Positions 15,490 through 25,199 of a DNA stretch of 64,000 nucleotides are shown in pieces. The number at the start of each line of letters is the position of its first letter. The stretch's first letter is position 1. The stretch comes from Anaerosphaera multitolerans (GTDB taxonomy: Bacteria; Bacillota; Clostridia; Tissierellales; Peptoniphilaceae), in NCBI RefSeq assembly GCF_004006535.1, contig NZ_RLIH01000005.1:1-64000 (forward strand). Direction: 5' to 3'. A program made the translations under genes and the position numbers. Below the pieces are notes generated by a model, which made no database searches, was not told the origin of the DNA, and worked only from the letters and a program-made list of their open reading frames with translations.

Positions 15490-16695
15490 ATGGATACCTC
15501 AAAAAATAAAACTAAAAAGAGACGTGGATATGGCGAGGGTAGCTATACAAATAAAAATGGTAGATGGATATTAACAGTAAGTCTTGGTAGAGATAAAAAA
15601 GGAAATCGAATAAGAATGTCAGCTTCCGGAAAAAACAAAGGTGAAGCTAAAGAAAAGTTACAAAAGAAACTTGAAGAAACAGATTTCGAAAAATTATCAC
15701 AAGAAAAATATACTGTAAAAGAATGGGCGGAAAAATGGCTGGAGTTATATAAAAAAGATAAAATTAATAGTACCAGTTATATAACTTATGAACATCAAAT
15801 TAGAAATCATTTTATAAAACCACTCACTTGGAAGTATATTGCTCACTGAACTAACCACAGAAGACTTACAGCTACTTTTTAATGAAATGGATAGAGAGTA
15901 TTCAAGAGACACAGTAAAAGCGTTAAAACGAAAATAAGCTCTTGTTTAAAAAAGCTGTTGAACTTGGATATATAGATCGTAATCCTTGCGTTGGTACAGA
16001 ACTAAGTAAGATTAAAGGACGAACTGTTAGAGCTTTAACAAAAGAACAGCAAAAGAAGTTTATAAAACGTTGTGAAAAAGAGGAATATGCTAATATATTT
16101 ATATTTCTTATTGCTACTGGTATGCGTATAGGTGAAGCTTTAGGACTTACTTGGGACTGTGTTAATTTAAAAGAAAAGACTGTTGAGATAAAACAGATAA
16201 TGATTGAAGAAAGAGGAAATCCAAAACTCCAATCTTATCCTAAGACAGAATCAAGTTTTAGGGAATTACCACTAAGTGATGTTGCTTATGATATAATAAA
16301 AACAAGAAAAAAATTAAATGACAAGAGAAACAATATCTTTAATTTGGTATTTTACTCAAGTACTTTTAACTTTAGAACTACTGCAAACTTAAGAAGATAT
16401 TTTGATAGACTTGTATTGGAAAGCGGTATAGAAGAAAATATAACACCACATATGTTGAGACACACATTTGCTACTCGCCTACTTGAGCAAGGTTGTGATG
16501 TTAAAACCATCTCTTCCCTACTTGGTCATGCAAAAGTATCAACTACACTAGATATATACTGATGTACTAATGTCGCATAAAAAAGATGTCTTTGAAAAAT
16601 TTGATGTTTTTAAAAATGACATATTTTTGGCAACCTGCTATCGCAGGGCTGTATATATCAACAGATGCATCAAAATATTTAAATTCAATGTATAG
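15490..16695 (+). pseudogene. int: tyrosine-recombinase integrase with multiple indels
   Basis: ATG 15490 follows AAGGAAG. The N-terminal AP2-like arm-binding and SAM-like core-binding regions read to about 15822, an extra base shifts the frame (LGSILLTELTTEDLQLLF continues in the next), two missing bases near 15935-15945 shift it again, and the catalytic domain then reads cleanly from 15942 with R (TGMRIGEALGLTW), HMLRHTFATRLLEQG and LGHAKVSTTLDIY. Two missing bases at 16559 remove the codons just after the nucleophile Tyr. Four separate lesions mean the element cannot excise by itself. The end of the original gene is uncertain, 16620 to 16695. Confidence 0.85.
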
Positions 16696-16732
16696 AAATC
16701 TTATAGATAGCTTGGTTACTCAAACACAGTAA
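16616..16732 (+). other. 38-codon ORF overlapping the integrase end, doubtful
   Basis: ATG 16616 opens a frame reading MTYFWQPAIAGLYISTDASK and 18 more residues, with protein-like composition but no ribosome site. It overlaps the decayed integrase end and a hairpin CCTGC-TATC-GCAGG (16634-16647). It may be a host gene fragment left at the attachment junction. Confidence 0.25.
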
Positions 16733-17143
16733 ATCAAGCCTTTTTTCTTTTCCCTTTATTCCCATTAATTTTGGATAATCATACTGATTCAATTTAATGC
16801 CACTTAAATACTATCTCAAATGATACTTTTATTTTATCCTGTAAAAATATAATTATAATCAATTAAATACTTTTATTTACATATTAACATTGTATTTATT
16901 TAGTACGATTCAATTTTATTTTTCGTGATATATTATATTTAACATAAATTTTCTTAACATCTCATTCAATTACCTTCTATTTTTACATATTAGGATTTTT
17001 TTCTTTTTTGAGAATAACATAAAAAATGGAAAATACTTAAATCAGCATATATAAGGCGGTCTTATTTATGGACAATAAATGTAGAAGTTTTCATTATTCA
17101 CTAGATTTTTGCATAATAAACATTTATTTATTATATATAATAA
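16733..17143. other. AT-rich intergenic region at the prophage/chromosome boundary
   Basis: About 410 bases without a convincing gene on either strand. It is more AT-rich than its surroundings, contains several TATAAT-like strings and presumably carries the promoter of the secreted-protein gene. The right attachment site probably lies here or just before, but I found no matching direct repeat near base 1. Confidence 0.5.
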
Positions 17144-17159
17144 CAAGGAGATGATTTAC

Positions 17160-17816
17160 ATGAATAAAAAGAGTTTAGTAGTATTTATAGCCATACTCAT
17201 TTTAACTACTCCTTTATTTACATATGCAAGTGATACTAAAAATAGTTTAAATGAGTCAAATGACTATATTAGAGTTACATCTAGTAAAGATTTAGCAATC
17301 CCTTTAAAAGACAGTCCATATTATTATGATGATGAGATTTTAGGTGTTTCTATTATTAAAAAAAATGGATCAAACTATATTAAAATATCCGACCTCCCCA
17401 AAATATCTAGTTTAAGTGTTGATTACAAACCTATGTGGATGAAATGTTCGCCAAGTGAACCAGGCCCATCTTGGCCCAAAAACATAAAAGCTTGTGCTGC
17501 TCCAGGAGCTATAATTACCAATAATTCCAATATCGTAATTCAAACTGATGAATATAGGAATACAAAATATGTAAATGTGGGATATATGTTGGAAAAATAT
17601 ACTGATACATCTTATGATTATTATTTTGTAAACGAAGGTGGCGATTTATATTCTGGAGAAGATTATTATCAATATTATTTCTATTACAAAAGCAATGACG
17701 AAATCACTAAGAAAAAACTTGATATTTATAGTAAAGACTATGCATTATATATGGAAATAAGTGATTTTAAAGAAATAATATATCCTTATTTGTTGGAAAT
17801 ATTTAGTCAAGAATAA
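17160..17816 (+). CDS. secreted protein of unknown function
   Basis: ATG 17160 lies behind AAGGAGATG and encodes 218 residues. A classic signal peptide is visible: MNKKS, a hydrophobic core to about residue 19 and a likely cut after YAS. The mature part is acidic and rich in Tyr and Asn, with two Cys around a Pro-rich stretch (KCSPSEPGPSWPKNIKAC, about 99-116) that could form a disulfide loop. The VNVGYMLEKY segment recalls surface 'stalk' (copper-amine-oxidase-like) domains only faintly. It stands alone with its own terminator, so function cannot be inferred. Confidence 0.75.
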   Translation: MNKKSLVVFIAILILTTPLFTYASDTKNSLNESNDYIRVTSSKDLAIPLKDSPYYYDDEILGVSIIKKNGSNYIKISDLPKISSLSVDYKPMWMKCSPSEPGPSWPKNIKACAAPGAIITNNSNIVIQTDEYRNTKYVNVGYMLEKYTDTSYDYYFVNEGGDLYSGEDYYQYYFYYKSNDEITKKKLDIYSKDYALYMEISDFKEIIYPYLLEIFSQE

Positions 17817-17864
17817 AATAGCTATATCATTCAATAATACATCTAAATTGTGTTCAAATTATAA

Positions 17865-17895
17865 AAGCCCTGTTCATTTCATACTGACAGGGCTT
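17865..17895 (+). terminator. terminator after the secreted-protein gene
   Basis: AAGCCCTGT (17865-17873) and ACAGGGCTT (17887-17895) pair perfectly and are followed by AATTTT. Confidence 0.78.
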
Positions 17896-18354
17896 AATTT
17901 TCATAATATAAACATATAATCCAAATTCAATCAATTTTTAAACGTTAAAAAGGAATTTTCTTCCTTTACTAAACTATGAATTTTAACTTTTAATAAACGT
18001 TTTTATAATCCTTGTTATTATGACTTAAACTAATAGTTGTATTTATAGTCTTTTGTATTTTTTTTGAATTTAATATATATTTAAGGATTATTTGAAAGCC
18101 TTCTTCACTACTAACAGAAAGATTATTAATTTTATGTCCAACAATATTATATATTTGCTCATTAATGGTTTCATTGTTTTAACTATGATTGAAATCTGAA
18201 AATATATTATATTTTAATAAATACTTATTAAGAAATGACTTATAGATATAAAAAATATATAAAGAAATTGTACACAAAATCTTTTAATACTTTTTAACGT
18301 TAGTACATTCTATACTTTTATACTTTTCCCTAAATGATATTTTTTGACATATTA
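17896..18354. other. gene-poor AT-rich stretch with a possible gene remnant
   Basis: About 460 bases without a complete gene. On the minus strand an open frame from 18178 to TAA 17990-17992 encodes about 62 residues (including YNIVGHKINNLSVSSEEGFQ) with protein-like composition but no start codon and a stop immediately upstream. It looks like the tail of a decayed gene. Nothing else is recognisable. Confidence 0.4.
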
Positions 18355-18380
18355 AGCCTAAGGAATAATTTCCTAAGGCT
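18355..18380. terminator. hairpin downstream of hutG
   Basis: AGCCTAAGGAA (18355-18365) and TTCCTAAGGCT (18370-18380) are a perfect 11-bp stem with a four-base loop. The T-rich side is on the plus strand, so its use by the leftward hutG transcript is uncertain. Confidence 0.5.
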
Positions 18381-18464
18381 CTTTTAATTCTTCTAAATTC
18401 TCATTAAACAATCATTCTTATATTTATTATTTAAAATTTAAACTAAATTCAACTCTATTATAAA

Positions 18465-19466
18465 TTAACTAAATATTATTTCCGATAGGTTCGTAACTAA
18501 TGTAAAAATTAGAACAGCTGCTAAGTTTGCCGTTGTACTATCATGATCAAATCGAGGTGAAACTTCCGCTATGTCAAAACTAATTAATTTTTTCGACTTT
18601 AAAATATGTTTTAAAAATAAAATTACCATTTCAGGATCAAGTCCAAGAGGTTGTGGAGCACTTACTCCGGGAGCAAATGATGTTGAGAATACATCAGTAC
18701 ATATTGTGGTATAAATATAATCTTGTGTTTCAATAAAACTATTTAGCTTTGGTGTTATACTTTCATAATCTCCATTGACAATGTCCTTAGCAAGTATATA
18801 ATCTACTCCTAAACTTTCTGCTACTTCAAATAAATTTTTAGTATTTGAATGTTTTTGTATTCCTAAACAAAAATAAGAATACTTCAAGTTATTTTCTTTC
18901 GTATAGTCAGCAATTTGTCTGAACATAGTACCTGATGTTCCATGCTCTTTATAAGGTCTTAAATCAAAATGAGCATCAAAGTTAATAATTCCTAAATTAT
19001 TCTTTGATTTATTTTTTAGAAACTGTGATATACCCTTGTAATGACCAAAAGCAATCTCATGCCCTCCTCCAAGTAATATAGGTGTTAAATTCAGAGATAA
19101 CATCTTTTCTACAGCAATTGCAAGAGCATTTTGAGATTCTTCCAAATCATCTAAAGTAGTAATATTTCCACAGTCAAATAATTTTATTTCTTTGCTAAAC
19201 TGACAAGGTAAATTTGAAAGTTCTTTTCTAATTGCTTTCGGTCCATTTGCAGCTCCAACACGACCTTTGTTTAACTCAATTCCTAAATCACTTTGAAATC
19301 CTAGAATTCCAAAAGCAAGTTTTCCATCAAAAGGATTTAAACTTTCATCATTTAAATCAAGAAATTCTATCCATTGATGCCAACGAAAGCTATCAAAATC
19401 ATACTCATCGTCAACTCTTCCAGTCCAATTATCTTTGCTTGTTAGAGAATAGTTTTTTATTTTCAT
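18465..19466 (-). CDS. hutG: formimidoylglutamase
   Basis: The 333-residue protein belongs to the arginase/agmatinase fold. Manganese ligands are visible in GGGHE (H136), DAHFD (D164, H166, D168) and CTD (D258), and the late SFDIAEVSPRFDHD motif is typical of HutG, which splits N-formimidoyl-glutamate to glutamate and formamide at the end of histidine degradation. Start ATG 19466 follows AAAGGAG. The other hut genes are not adjacent. Confidence 0.85.
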   Translation of the reverse strand: MKIKNYSLTSKDNWTGRVDDEYDFDSFRWHQWIEFLDLNDESLNPFDGKLAFGILGFQSDLGIELNKGRVGAANGPKAIRKELSNLPCQFSKEIKLFDCGNITTLDDLEESQNALAIAVEKMLSLNLTPILLGGGHEIAFGHYKGISQFLKNKSKNNLGIINFDAHFDLRPYKEHGTSGTMFRQIADYTKENNLKYSYFCLGIQKHSNTKNLFEVAESLGVDYILAKDIVNGDYESITPKLNSFIETQDYIYTTICTDVFSTSFAPGVSAPQPLGLDPEMVILFLKHILKSKKLISFDIAEVSPRFDHDSTTANLAAVLIFTLVTNLSEIIFS

Positions 19467-19481
19467 ATTAATCTCCTTTAA

Positions 19482-19886
19482 CTTATATTATTAGAACTTT
19501 ACAGATTCAAGTTCTATTTATAACATTTATATCTCAAGCATAGGCACAATATCCATAAAAAATAATATTATTAAATTGCAATATTACAATTATATAAGAT
19601 ACTATTTAAATTTTATGTTGAATTTCAAAGTGTTTTTCAGCCTATTAAAACCAAAAGTAATTTTATTCATTATACCTTAAAGTAACATTCTTCGCATTAT
19701 ATTATTATATTTAAAACTATATTTATTTATAGTGTTTTTAACCTTAATCTTAAACTTTTTACTTTCCTAAATATATGCTCTATATTTAATTAATATATAA
19801 AATATGAAACTTAATTATATCTTTTAAGATAGCTTTTTTATTTGAAGGGTATATAAAATGTATAGTATTTATAAGGGAGGAATTTT
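19482..19886. other. divergent intergenic region between hutG and the cupin gene
   Basis: About 400 AT-rich bases separating two divergent genes. It must hold both promoters. I see no conserved RNA leader, tRNA or clear ORF; the only structured piece noted is a weak ATTGCAATATTACAAT dyad near 19576. Confidence 0.5.
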
Positions 19887-20417
19887 ATGAAAGACTATAT
19901 TATTGATGAAATTGAAGGTCTATACAGAATTATTAAGTTAAAAGAATTTAGAAAAACTGAAGGCGTAACTTTTGATGTAATGGTAAAAGATATGGTTCCA
20001 AAAGTTGATGCCGTAGATAGAGTACTTCATAAGGGAGGAGCTGTATCACCAGGTGCTGTAGGAGATATAGAAAGACCTTGGTATATGCATACAAGTCAAG
20101 AAGATAACTTAGTTGTGCTTCAAGGAACGAGATATGTTGAAATTTATACACCTTCTCACGGAAAAGTTGAAAAATTTACTGTTGAACCTAATAGAATTAT
20201 TCATAATGGTAAAGTTGTTTTTGAAGGTGGAGCAGTTCTTGTGTGGCCGGTTGGTGTATTTCATAGAATAGTTAGTGGAGATAATGGTTCTGCTTCTATA
20301 AATTTAGCTACTCATCTTGAAGGATTTGATATTAATACTAATTTCAATATCTATGATTTAGATACTGAAACTGGCGAATACAAAGTTATAAGAGAAGGAT
20401 TTAAAGATCAAAAATAG
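19887..20417 (+). CDS. cupin-fold protein of unknown function
   Basis: The 176-residue protein is beta-rich. The second cupin motif is clear in WPVGVFHRI (P-x-G-x-x-H, about residues 118-126); the first is weaker (MHTSQEDNLVVLQGTRYV, about 71-88), with H and E/D candidates for metal binding. Start ATG 19887 lies behind GGGAGGA. It is a single-gene unit ending in a terminator. Substrate unknown. Confidence 0.72.
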   Translation: MKDYIIDEIEGLYRIIKLKEFRKTEGVTFDVMVKDMVPKVDAVDRVLHKGGAVSPGAVGDIERPWYMHTSQEDNLVVLQGTRYVEIYTPSHGKVEKFTVEPNRIIHNGKVVFEGGAVLVWPVGVFHRIVSGDNGSASINLATHLEGFDINTNFNIYDLDTETGEYKVIREGFKDQK

Positions 20418-20436
20418 AGGCCTAGCCTCTATTTTT
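20411..20436. terminator. bidirectional terminator between convergent genes
   Basis: AAAATAGAGGC (20411-20421) pairs with GCCTCTATTTT (20425-20435) around CTA. It serves the cupin gene and, on the other strand, overlaps the stop of the TPM-domain gene. Confidence 0.85.
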
Positions 20437-21307
20437 ACCATTTTCCTCTTGCTCCACCACCGCCGGATCTTCCTCCTCCACCTGAAAATCCGCCGCCTGA
20501 ATGTCTACCACCGGAAAAACCTCCACCTGAGCCTCTTCCCGAGTATCCACCGCCTCTAAAAGAGCCTCCCCAGAAACCTCCAAAAAATGGCGGATAAGTA
20601 TTATTTTTATTATTCTTCTTGTTTTTGCTTCCACCGTTAGGTCTATTAAAAAAATTAAAAGCTGCTATTATTAATAGTATGATTACCATAATTTTAATGA
20701 TTTCATACAAACTTATATAACTATTATCCTCTTCCTGCCGTTCATTTTGAGGTTCTTTTAAATTTTCAATAGTAACTCCATACTCATCTACATAATAGGA
20801 AAGAATTTCATTATAACCTTCCATTATTCCATTTCTGTAAGCCTCTTTATTTTCGCCGGTGGTATCTCCTTCCGGGAAATACAAAACTATATTTCTAATT
20901 ACTCTATTGCCTATAATATCAGGTATAAATCCCTCAGTACCATAGCCGGTTTCAATTTTTATTTCACCTTCATTTAATGAAAGTATTAGTAGCAATCCGT
21001 TATCTTCTTTAGCATCTCCTATTTGCCATTTTTCAAACTGAGCAACAGCAAATTCACTAATATCAATCCCCTTTAAGGACTTTAAAATCATTACTACAAC
21101 TTGGCCACCTGTCTTGTTTTGTAAATCTCTATTAGTATTGTTAATATAATCTTTATCAGATTCTGTTAAAAAGTTCATTTCATCATAGACATTATAATCG
21201 GAATCTTTTTGATCTATTAAATAATCATCTATATTAAAAGCAAAACCATTAAATGATATTAATAATAAAAAAGATAAGGTCAGAGCAAAAATTCTTTTAA
21301 TTTTCAT
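20435..21307 (-). CDS. TPM-domain membrane protein with glycine-rich tail (YgcG-like)
   Basis: The 290-residue protein has a signal peptide (to about residue 22), a TPM domain (about 40-165, including GGQVVVMILKSL and GYGTEGFIPD), a membrane helix near 205-225 and a C-terminal tail made of GGG, SGGG and GRSGGG repeats. TPM proteins of this type partner with LemA, encoded 17 bases upstream, in the cell envelope; their exact role is unclear. The low-complexity tail is encoded by imperfect GGAGGC-type repeats prone to slippage. Confidence 0.87.
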   Translation of the reverse strand: MKIKRIFALTLSFLLLISFNGFAFNIDDYLIDQKDSDYNVYDEMNFLTESDKDYINNTNRDLQNKTGGQVVVMILKSLKGIDISEFAVAQFEKWQIGDAKEDNGLLLILSLNEGEIKIETGYGTEGFIPDIIGNRVIRNIVLYFPEGDTTGENKEAYRNGIMEGYNEILSYYVDEYGVTIENLKEPQNERQEEDNSYISLYEIIKIMVIILLIIAAFNFFNRPNGGSKNKKNNKNNTYPPFFGGFWGGSFRGGGYSGRGSGGGFSGGRHSGGGFSGGGGRSGGGGARGKW

Positions 21308-21324
21308 ATAGTTCCTCTATTAAT

Positions 21325-21879
21325 TTAAAAACTAACATTAGGGACTTGCTGGTCTTGTTCTGATATTTCAAAGTAACTTTTCTTTTCAAATCCGAATAAT
21401 CCTGCTAGAAGGTTCATAGGAAAAGATCTAACTGCTTCATTATATTGCTTAACAGTATCATTAAATCTTTGTCTTTCTGTGGAAATTCTATTCTCGCTAC
21501 TTTCAAGTTGCACTTGTAAATCTTGGAAGTTTTGATTTGCCTTTAATTCAGGATAACTTTCCACTACAAAGTTCAATCTATTTACTGCGGTATTTAATTC
21601 TTCATTAGCTTGAGATAGTTCATCAATATTTTTTGCTGAATCAATCCCCGCTCTAGCTTCAGTAACCTGTAAAAAAGTTTCTTCCTCATGAGTGGCATAA
21701 CCTTTAACTGTCTCAACTAAATTTGGAATTAAATCTGCTCTTCTCTTCACTACTACTTGAACTTGAGAATAGGCTAAATCTACCTCATTATCCAGTTTAA
21801 CAAGCTTATTATACTTCGGTACAATTAAAGCTCCTAAAATCACTATTATTGCTAAAATTACTGCCATTATTTTTTTCAT
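21325..21879 (-). CDS. lemA: LemA family protein
   Basis: The 184-residue protein has an N-terminal membrane anchor (about 5-20) followed by the LemA helical domain with the signature VVVKRRADLIPNLVETVKGY (48-67) and the later ENRISTERQRFNDTVKQYN. It forms a pair with the TPM gene, as in many bacteria. Start ATG 21879 lies four bases from the thiI stop, so the pair may be read with thiI. Confidence 0.92.
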   Translation of the reverse strand: MKKIMAVILAIIVILGALIVPKYNKLVKLDNEVDLAYSQVQVVVKRRADLIPNLVETVKGYATHEEETFLQVTEARAGIDSAKNIDELSQANEELNTAVNRLNFVVESYPELKANQNFQDLQVQLESSENRISTERQRFNDTVKQYNEAVRSFPMNLLAGLFGFEKKSYFEISEQDQQVPNVSF

Positions 21880-21882
21880 AAA

Positions 21883-23058
21883 TTAATTCTCCTGTTTTAT
21901 TTTAATTATCTTCATATTTTCTACTGCTTCATTTACTAAAGTTTCAATATCCAAAACTTCCTCGGACTTTTCAATATCTTCTACTTGAGGCCTTAGAGAA
22001 GGATGCTTGGGTAAAAATACAGTGCAACAATCTTCAAAGGGAAGAATTGAAGTTTCATAAGTTCCAATCCGTTTTGACCAGTTTATTATATCAACTTTAT
22101 CCATACCTATTAAAGGTCTAAAAATTAACCTGTCTGTCACTTTGTTAGTTACATTTAAACCATCTATAGTTTGCGAAGCAACCTGCCCCAAACTTTCACC
22201 AGTTATCAATGAAATATAATCCTTATCTTCTGCAATTTTATCCGCAATTCGAACCATAAACTTTCTTGATATAATAGTCATTTCTTCTTCAGGGCAATTT
22301 TTATTTATTTCCTTTTGAATTGGAAGAATGTTAACGGAATAAACTGTCATATTTCCAATATAGGCCGAAATAATTTTAGCCAGATTTAAAACTTTTTCTT
22401 CCGACCTTTCCGATGTAAAAGGATAGGAATGAAAATGTACTGCATCTACTTCCACTCCTCTTTTAGCCATTAAAAATCCTGCAACTGGAGAATCTATTCC
22501 TCCGGAAAGCAGTAATAATCCTCTTCCATTAGTTCCCACAGGCATTCCGCCATAGGCCTTTATCTTTTTTGTATAGATATAACAATCTGTTTTTACGTCA
22601 CAATAAACATATAAATCCGGATTATGAACATCTACTTTTAAAGGAAAGTTTTTTAAAACATAACCACCTATCTTATTGTTTATTTCCATGGATTTTAAGG
22701 GGAAATTTTTATCTGACCTCTTTGTTTCAGCTTTAAAAGTTTTAATGGAATTATTTTTAGACAGTTCCTCTTTAACAGCTTCTTTAACACCTTCCAATAT
22801 ATTATCCAAATCTTTTTCTACTTTTATACACGGACTAATATATACTATTCCAAATACATGACTAACTCTTTCTATAATAGAATCAAATTTTTCATAATCA
22901 GCTACAATGTATATTTTACCCATTTCTTTATAAATTCTACTATATCCAATATTTGCAATAGATCGTTTTATCTGCCCAATTATTTTATCTACAAAATGTT
23001 TTCTATTCTTTCCCTTTAAAACAACTTCTCCTAAACTTACGCTTATTACTCTTTCCAC
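21883..23058 (-). CDS. thiI: tRNA 4-thiouridine synthase
   Basis: ThiI adenylates U8 of tRNA and transfers sulfur to it. The 391-residue protein has an N-terminal ferredoxin-like/THUMP region (about 1-165) and a PP-loop with LLLSGGIDSPVAGFLMAKRG near 182-201. There is no C-terminal rhodanese domain, as usual in Firmicutes, so sulfur probably comes directly from the cysteine desulfurase encoded four bases upstream. Confidence 0.94.
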   Translation of the reverse strand: MERVISVSLGEVVLKGKNRKHFVDKIIGQIKRSIANIGYSRIYKEMGKIYIVADYEKFDSIIERVSHVFGIVYISPCIKVEKDLDNILEGVKEAVKEELSKNNSIKTFKAETKRSDKNFPLKSMEINNKIGGYVLKNFPLKVDVHNPDLYVYCDVKTDCYIYTKKIKAYGGMPVGTNGRGLLLLSGGIDSPVAGFLMAKRGVEVDAVHFHSYPFTSERSEEKVLNLAKIISAYIGNMTVYSVNILPIQKEINKNCPEEEMTIISRKFMVRIADKIAEDKDYISLITGESLGQVASQTIDGLNVTNKVTDRLIFRPLIGMDKVDIINWSKRIGTYETSILPFEDCCTVFLPKHPSLRPQVEDIEKSEEVLDIETLVNEAVENMKIIKIKQEN

Positions 23059-23062
23059 TTAA

Positions 23063-24205
23063 TCACCTTTTCATTATCTTCCTAATTTCTTCTACATAAA
23101 TGGATAACTTTGAAATAAATATGTCAATATCTTCTTTACTTATATCTTTTGAAGTGCATATTCTTATAGTACCTTCCATTAATGAGTTTTCAATACCCAT
23201 TTGATCTAAAACATGACTTTTTTTAGTTCCATGAGAAGAGCACGCAGAAGCAGTGGAAATATATATTTCATCCTGTTCCAAATAATGCAATAATACTTCT
23301 GCTCTTATATTTCTTATTGAAAGAGAAAGTATATATGGAGAAGAATTTTTCGGGCTGTTAATTTCAAAGTCTTCAAGTTCTTCATTAATCTTTTTCTTTA
23401 AATAATCTTTAATTTCCACTGCATGATTATATTCATTTATAAATTCTTTTTCTACATACTCTGCGGCTTTTCCTAAACCTAAAATTCCGGGAACATTTTC
23501 AGTTCCGGATCTTAATCCCTTTTCCTGTCCCCCACCTATTACTAATGGATTAATTCTTGTGTTACTTTTTATATACAAAGCACCAATACCCTTAGGTCCA
23601 TAAATTTTATGTCCGCTTAATGAATAGGAATCACAATTTATTTTTTTTACATCTATAGTTATTTTTCCAAAAGCTTGAACTCCATCTATATGAATTAAAA
23701 TATTTTTATTTATTGACTTAGCTTTTTTTATTATCTTTTCAACATCATTAATTGTACCAATTTCATTATTAACATGGGCTAAAGTCAATAGGATTGTTTT
23801 ATCATCAATTTCTCTGTATAAATTATCTAAATTTAAATTAGCATATCTATCCACCCCTACTTCAACTACATTAAAATCTTGGTAGGATCTTATCTTATCA
23901 AGTATTGAGGAGTGCTCTATACTCGTTGTAATTATTTTATTGCCAAGTTTTTTATTTTTATTAACAAAACCGTTAATGGCAATATTATTTCCCTCTGTTC
24001 CGCCTGAAGTAAAGTATATTTCCGAATCGTCAGCATTTATTATATTAGCTACATTGCTTCTTGCCATATTAATTTCTTTTTCTACACTAAAACCTAGACT
24101 GTGAAGCGATGAAGGATTTGCAAAGTTTTCAGTTAAAGCTTTAACCATAACTTCCACAACTTCTTTTCGCGGCTGAGTAGTCGCACAATTATCTAAATAA
24201 ATCAT
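23063..24205 (-). CDS. cysteine desulfurase (NifS/IscS type)
   Basis: The 380-residue PLP enzyme has the lysine SGHK (K200) that binds the cofactor, the TSGGTEGNN segment (66-74) and the catalytic cysteine in STASACSSHG (C322). It releases sulfur from cysteine as a persulfide. Its coupling to thiI is the NifZ-ThiI arrangement known from Bacillus, indicating a dedicated role in tRNA thiolation. Start ATG 24205. Confidence 0.92.
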   Translation of the reverse strand: MIYLDNCATTQPRKEVVEVMVKALTENFANPSSLHSLGFSVEKEINMARSNVANIINADDSEIYFTSGGTEGNNIAINGFVNKNKKLGNKIITTSIEHSSILDKIRSYQDFNVVEVGVDRYANLNLDNLYREIDDKTILLTLAHVNNEIGTINDVEKIIKKAKSINKNILIHIDGVQAFGKITIDVKKINCDSYSLSGHKIYGPKGIGALYIKSNTRINPLVIGGGQEKGLRSGTENVPGILGLGKAAEYVEKEFINEYNHAVEIKDYLKKKINEELEDFEINSPKNSSPYILSLSIRNIRAEVLLHYLEQDEIYISTASACSSHGTKKSHVLDQMGIENSLMEGTIRICTSKDISKEDIDIFISKLSIYVEEIRKIMKR

Positions 24206-24278
24206 ATTATCACCTTCTCATTGTCAATATTAATATTATAGATTACAATTAAAATAAATTAAAGGTGGTTAGTAAAAA

Positions 24279-25199
24279 ATGAGAGAATATATATTTGATT
24301 TTAATATAAAAGATAAATTTATTTTAAATAACTTTAAAAATCACATTGCTTTAGATATAGAAACTACAGGCTTATCAAGAAAAAAAGATTCTATATTTTT
24401 AATTTGCACCTGCGAAATTAAAGAGTCTACGGAATTAAAATTATTATTTGCCGATGATTTGAAAGAAGAAATAGAAATCTTACAATCAATTAAACTCAAC
24501 AACAAAAATATTATAACCTATAACGGTCAATCTTTTGACGTCCCCTTTATTAAGGAAAGAAAACAAATTTATAAAATTCCCAACGACAATATATTAAACT
24601 TTGATTTATATAGATACCTTACAAATTATAAATTCCTTCTCAATTTAAAAAACTACAAACAGAAAACTGTTGAAGAATTTTTAAATATAAATAGAGATGA
24701 ATTTACAAGTGGTGGTAATATTGTAGAACTTTATAAAAATTATCTAGTAGATAAAGATGAAATAATATTAAATGAAATAATAACTCATAATAAAGATGAT
24801 GTTTCCGGATTGGTTCAAAGCTTAAAAATCTTAGAAATTTTAGATAATAAACTTTCATTAAATGTAAAAGATGAAAGTTTTAAAATTGAAAATATTATCT
24901 TTGATAAAAATTTTTTAATAATTAAAGGCAATACATCTGTCAATACTTCACTATACTATAATTTATTTAATTACAGTTTTATAGTTGAGGATAAAAACTT
25001 TATTATTGAAATTGAAACAGAAAAAAATTTATATAAAGAAAACGTATATTGTAACTACGTTCAAAAATCTAACTTTCAAAATTTAGAAAATATATCTGGT
25101 ATTCCATCTCCCAAGGACATTTTAATTTTATCCACAGATAAAATCATTTATGATAATATTCAAAACTTAGTTCGTTCAATTTTAGAAAAACACCTTTAG
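24279..25199 (+). CDS. YprB-type ribonuclease H-like exonuclease
   Basis: The 306-residue protein has an N-terminal DEDD exonuclease-like domain: ALDIETTGL (motif I), ITYNGQSFDVPF (motif II, near 86-97) and HNKDDVSGL (motif III). This is the RNase_H_2/YprB group, whose substrates are poorly known. It stands alone on the plus strand, overlaps the panF stop region by 18 bases and diverges from the cysteine desulfurase gene. Confidence 0.82.
   Translation: MREYIFDFNIKDKFILNNFKNHIALDIETTGLSRKKDSIFLICTCEIKESTELKLLFADDLKEEIEILQSIKLNNKNIITYNGQSFDVPFIKERKQIYKIPNDNILNFDLYRYLTNYKFLLNLKNYKQKTVEEFLNINRDEFTSGGNIVELYKNYLVDKDEIILNEIITHNKDDVSGLVQSLKILEILDNKLSLNVKDESFKIENIIFDKNFLIIKGNTSVNTSLYYNLFNYSFIVEDKNFIIEIETEKNLYKENVYCNYVQKSNFQNLENISGIPSPKDILILSTDKIIYDNIQNLVRSILEKHL

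Noticed and set aside
519-16695. Frameshifts as sequencing or assembly errors
   Set aside because: More than 40 kb of core genes at the same AT content and homopolymer load show almost no broken frames, so the lesions are specific to the prophage.
20422-20634. Second minus-strand frame inside the TPM gene tail
   Set aside because: It is a shifted reading of the glycine-repeat region and has no start signal.
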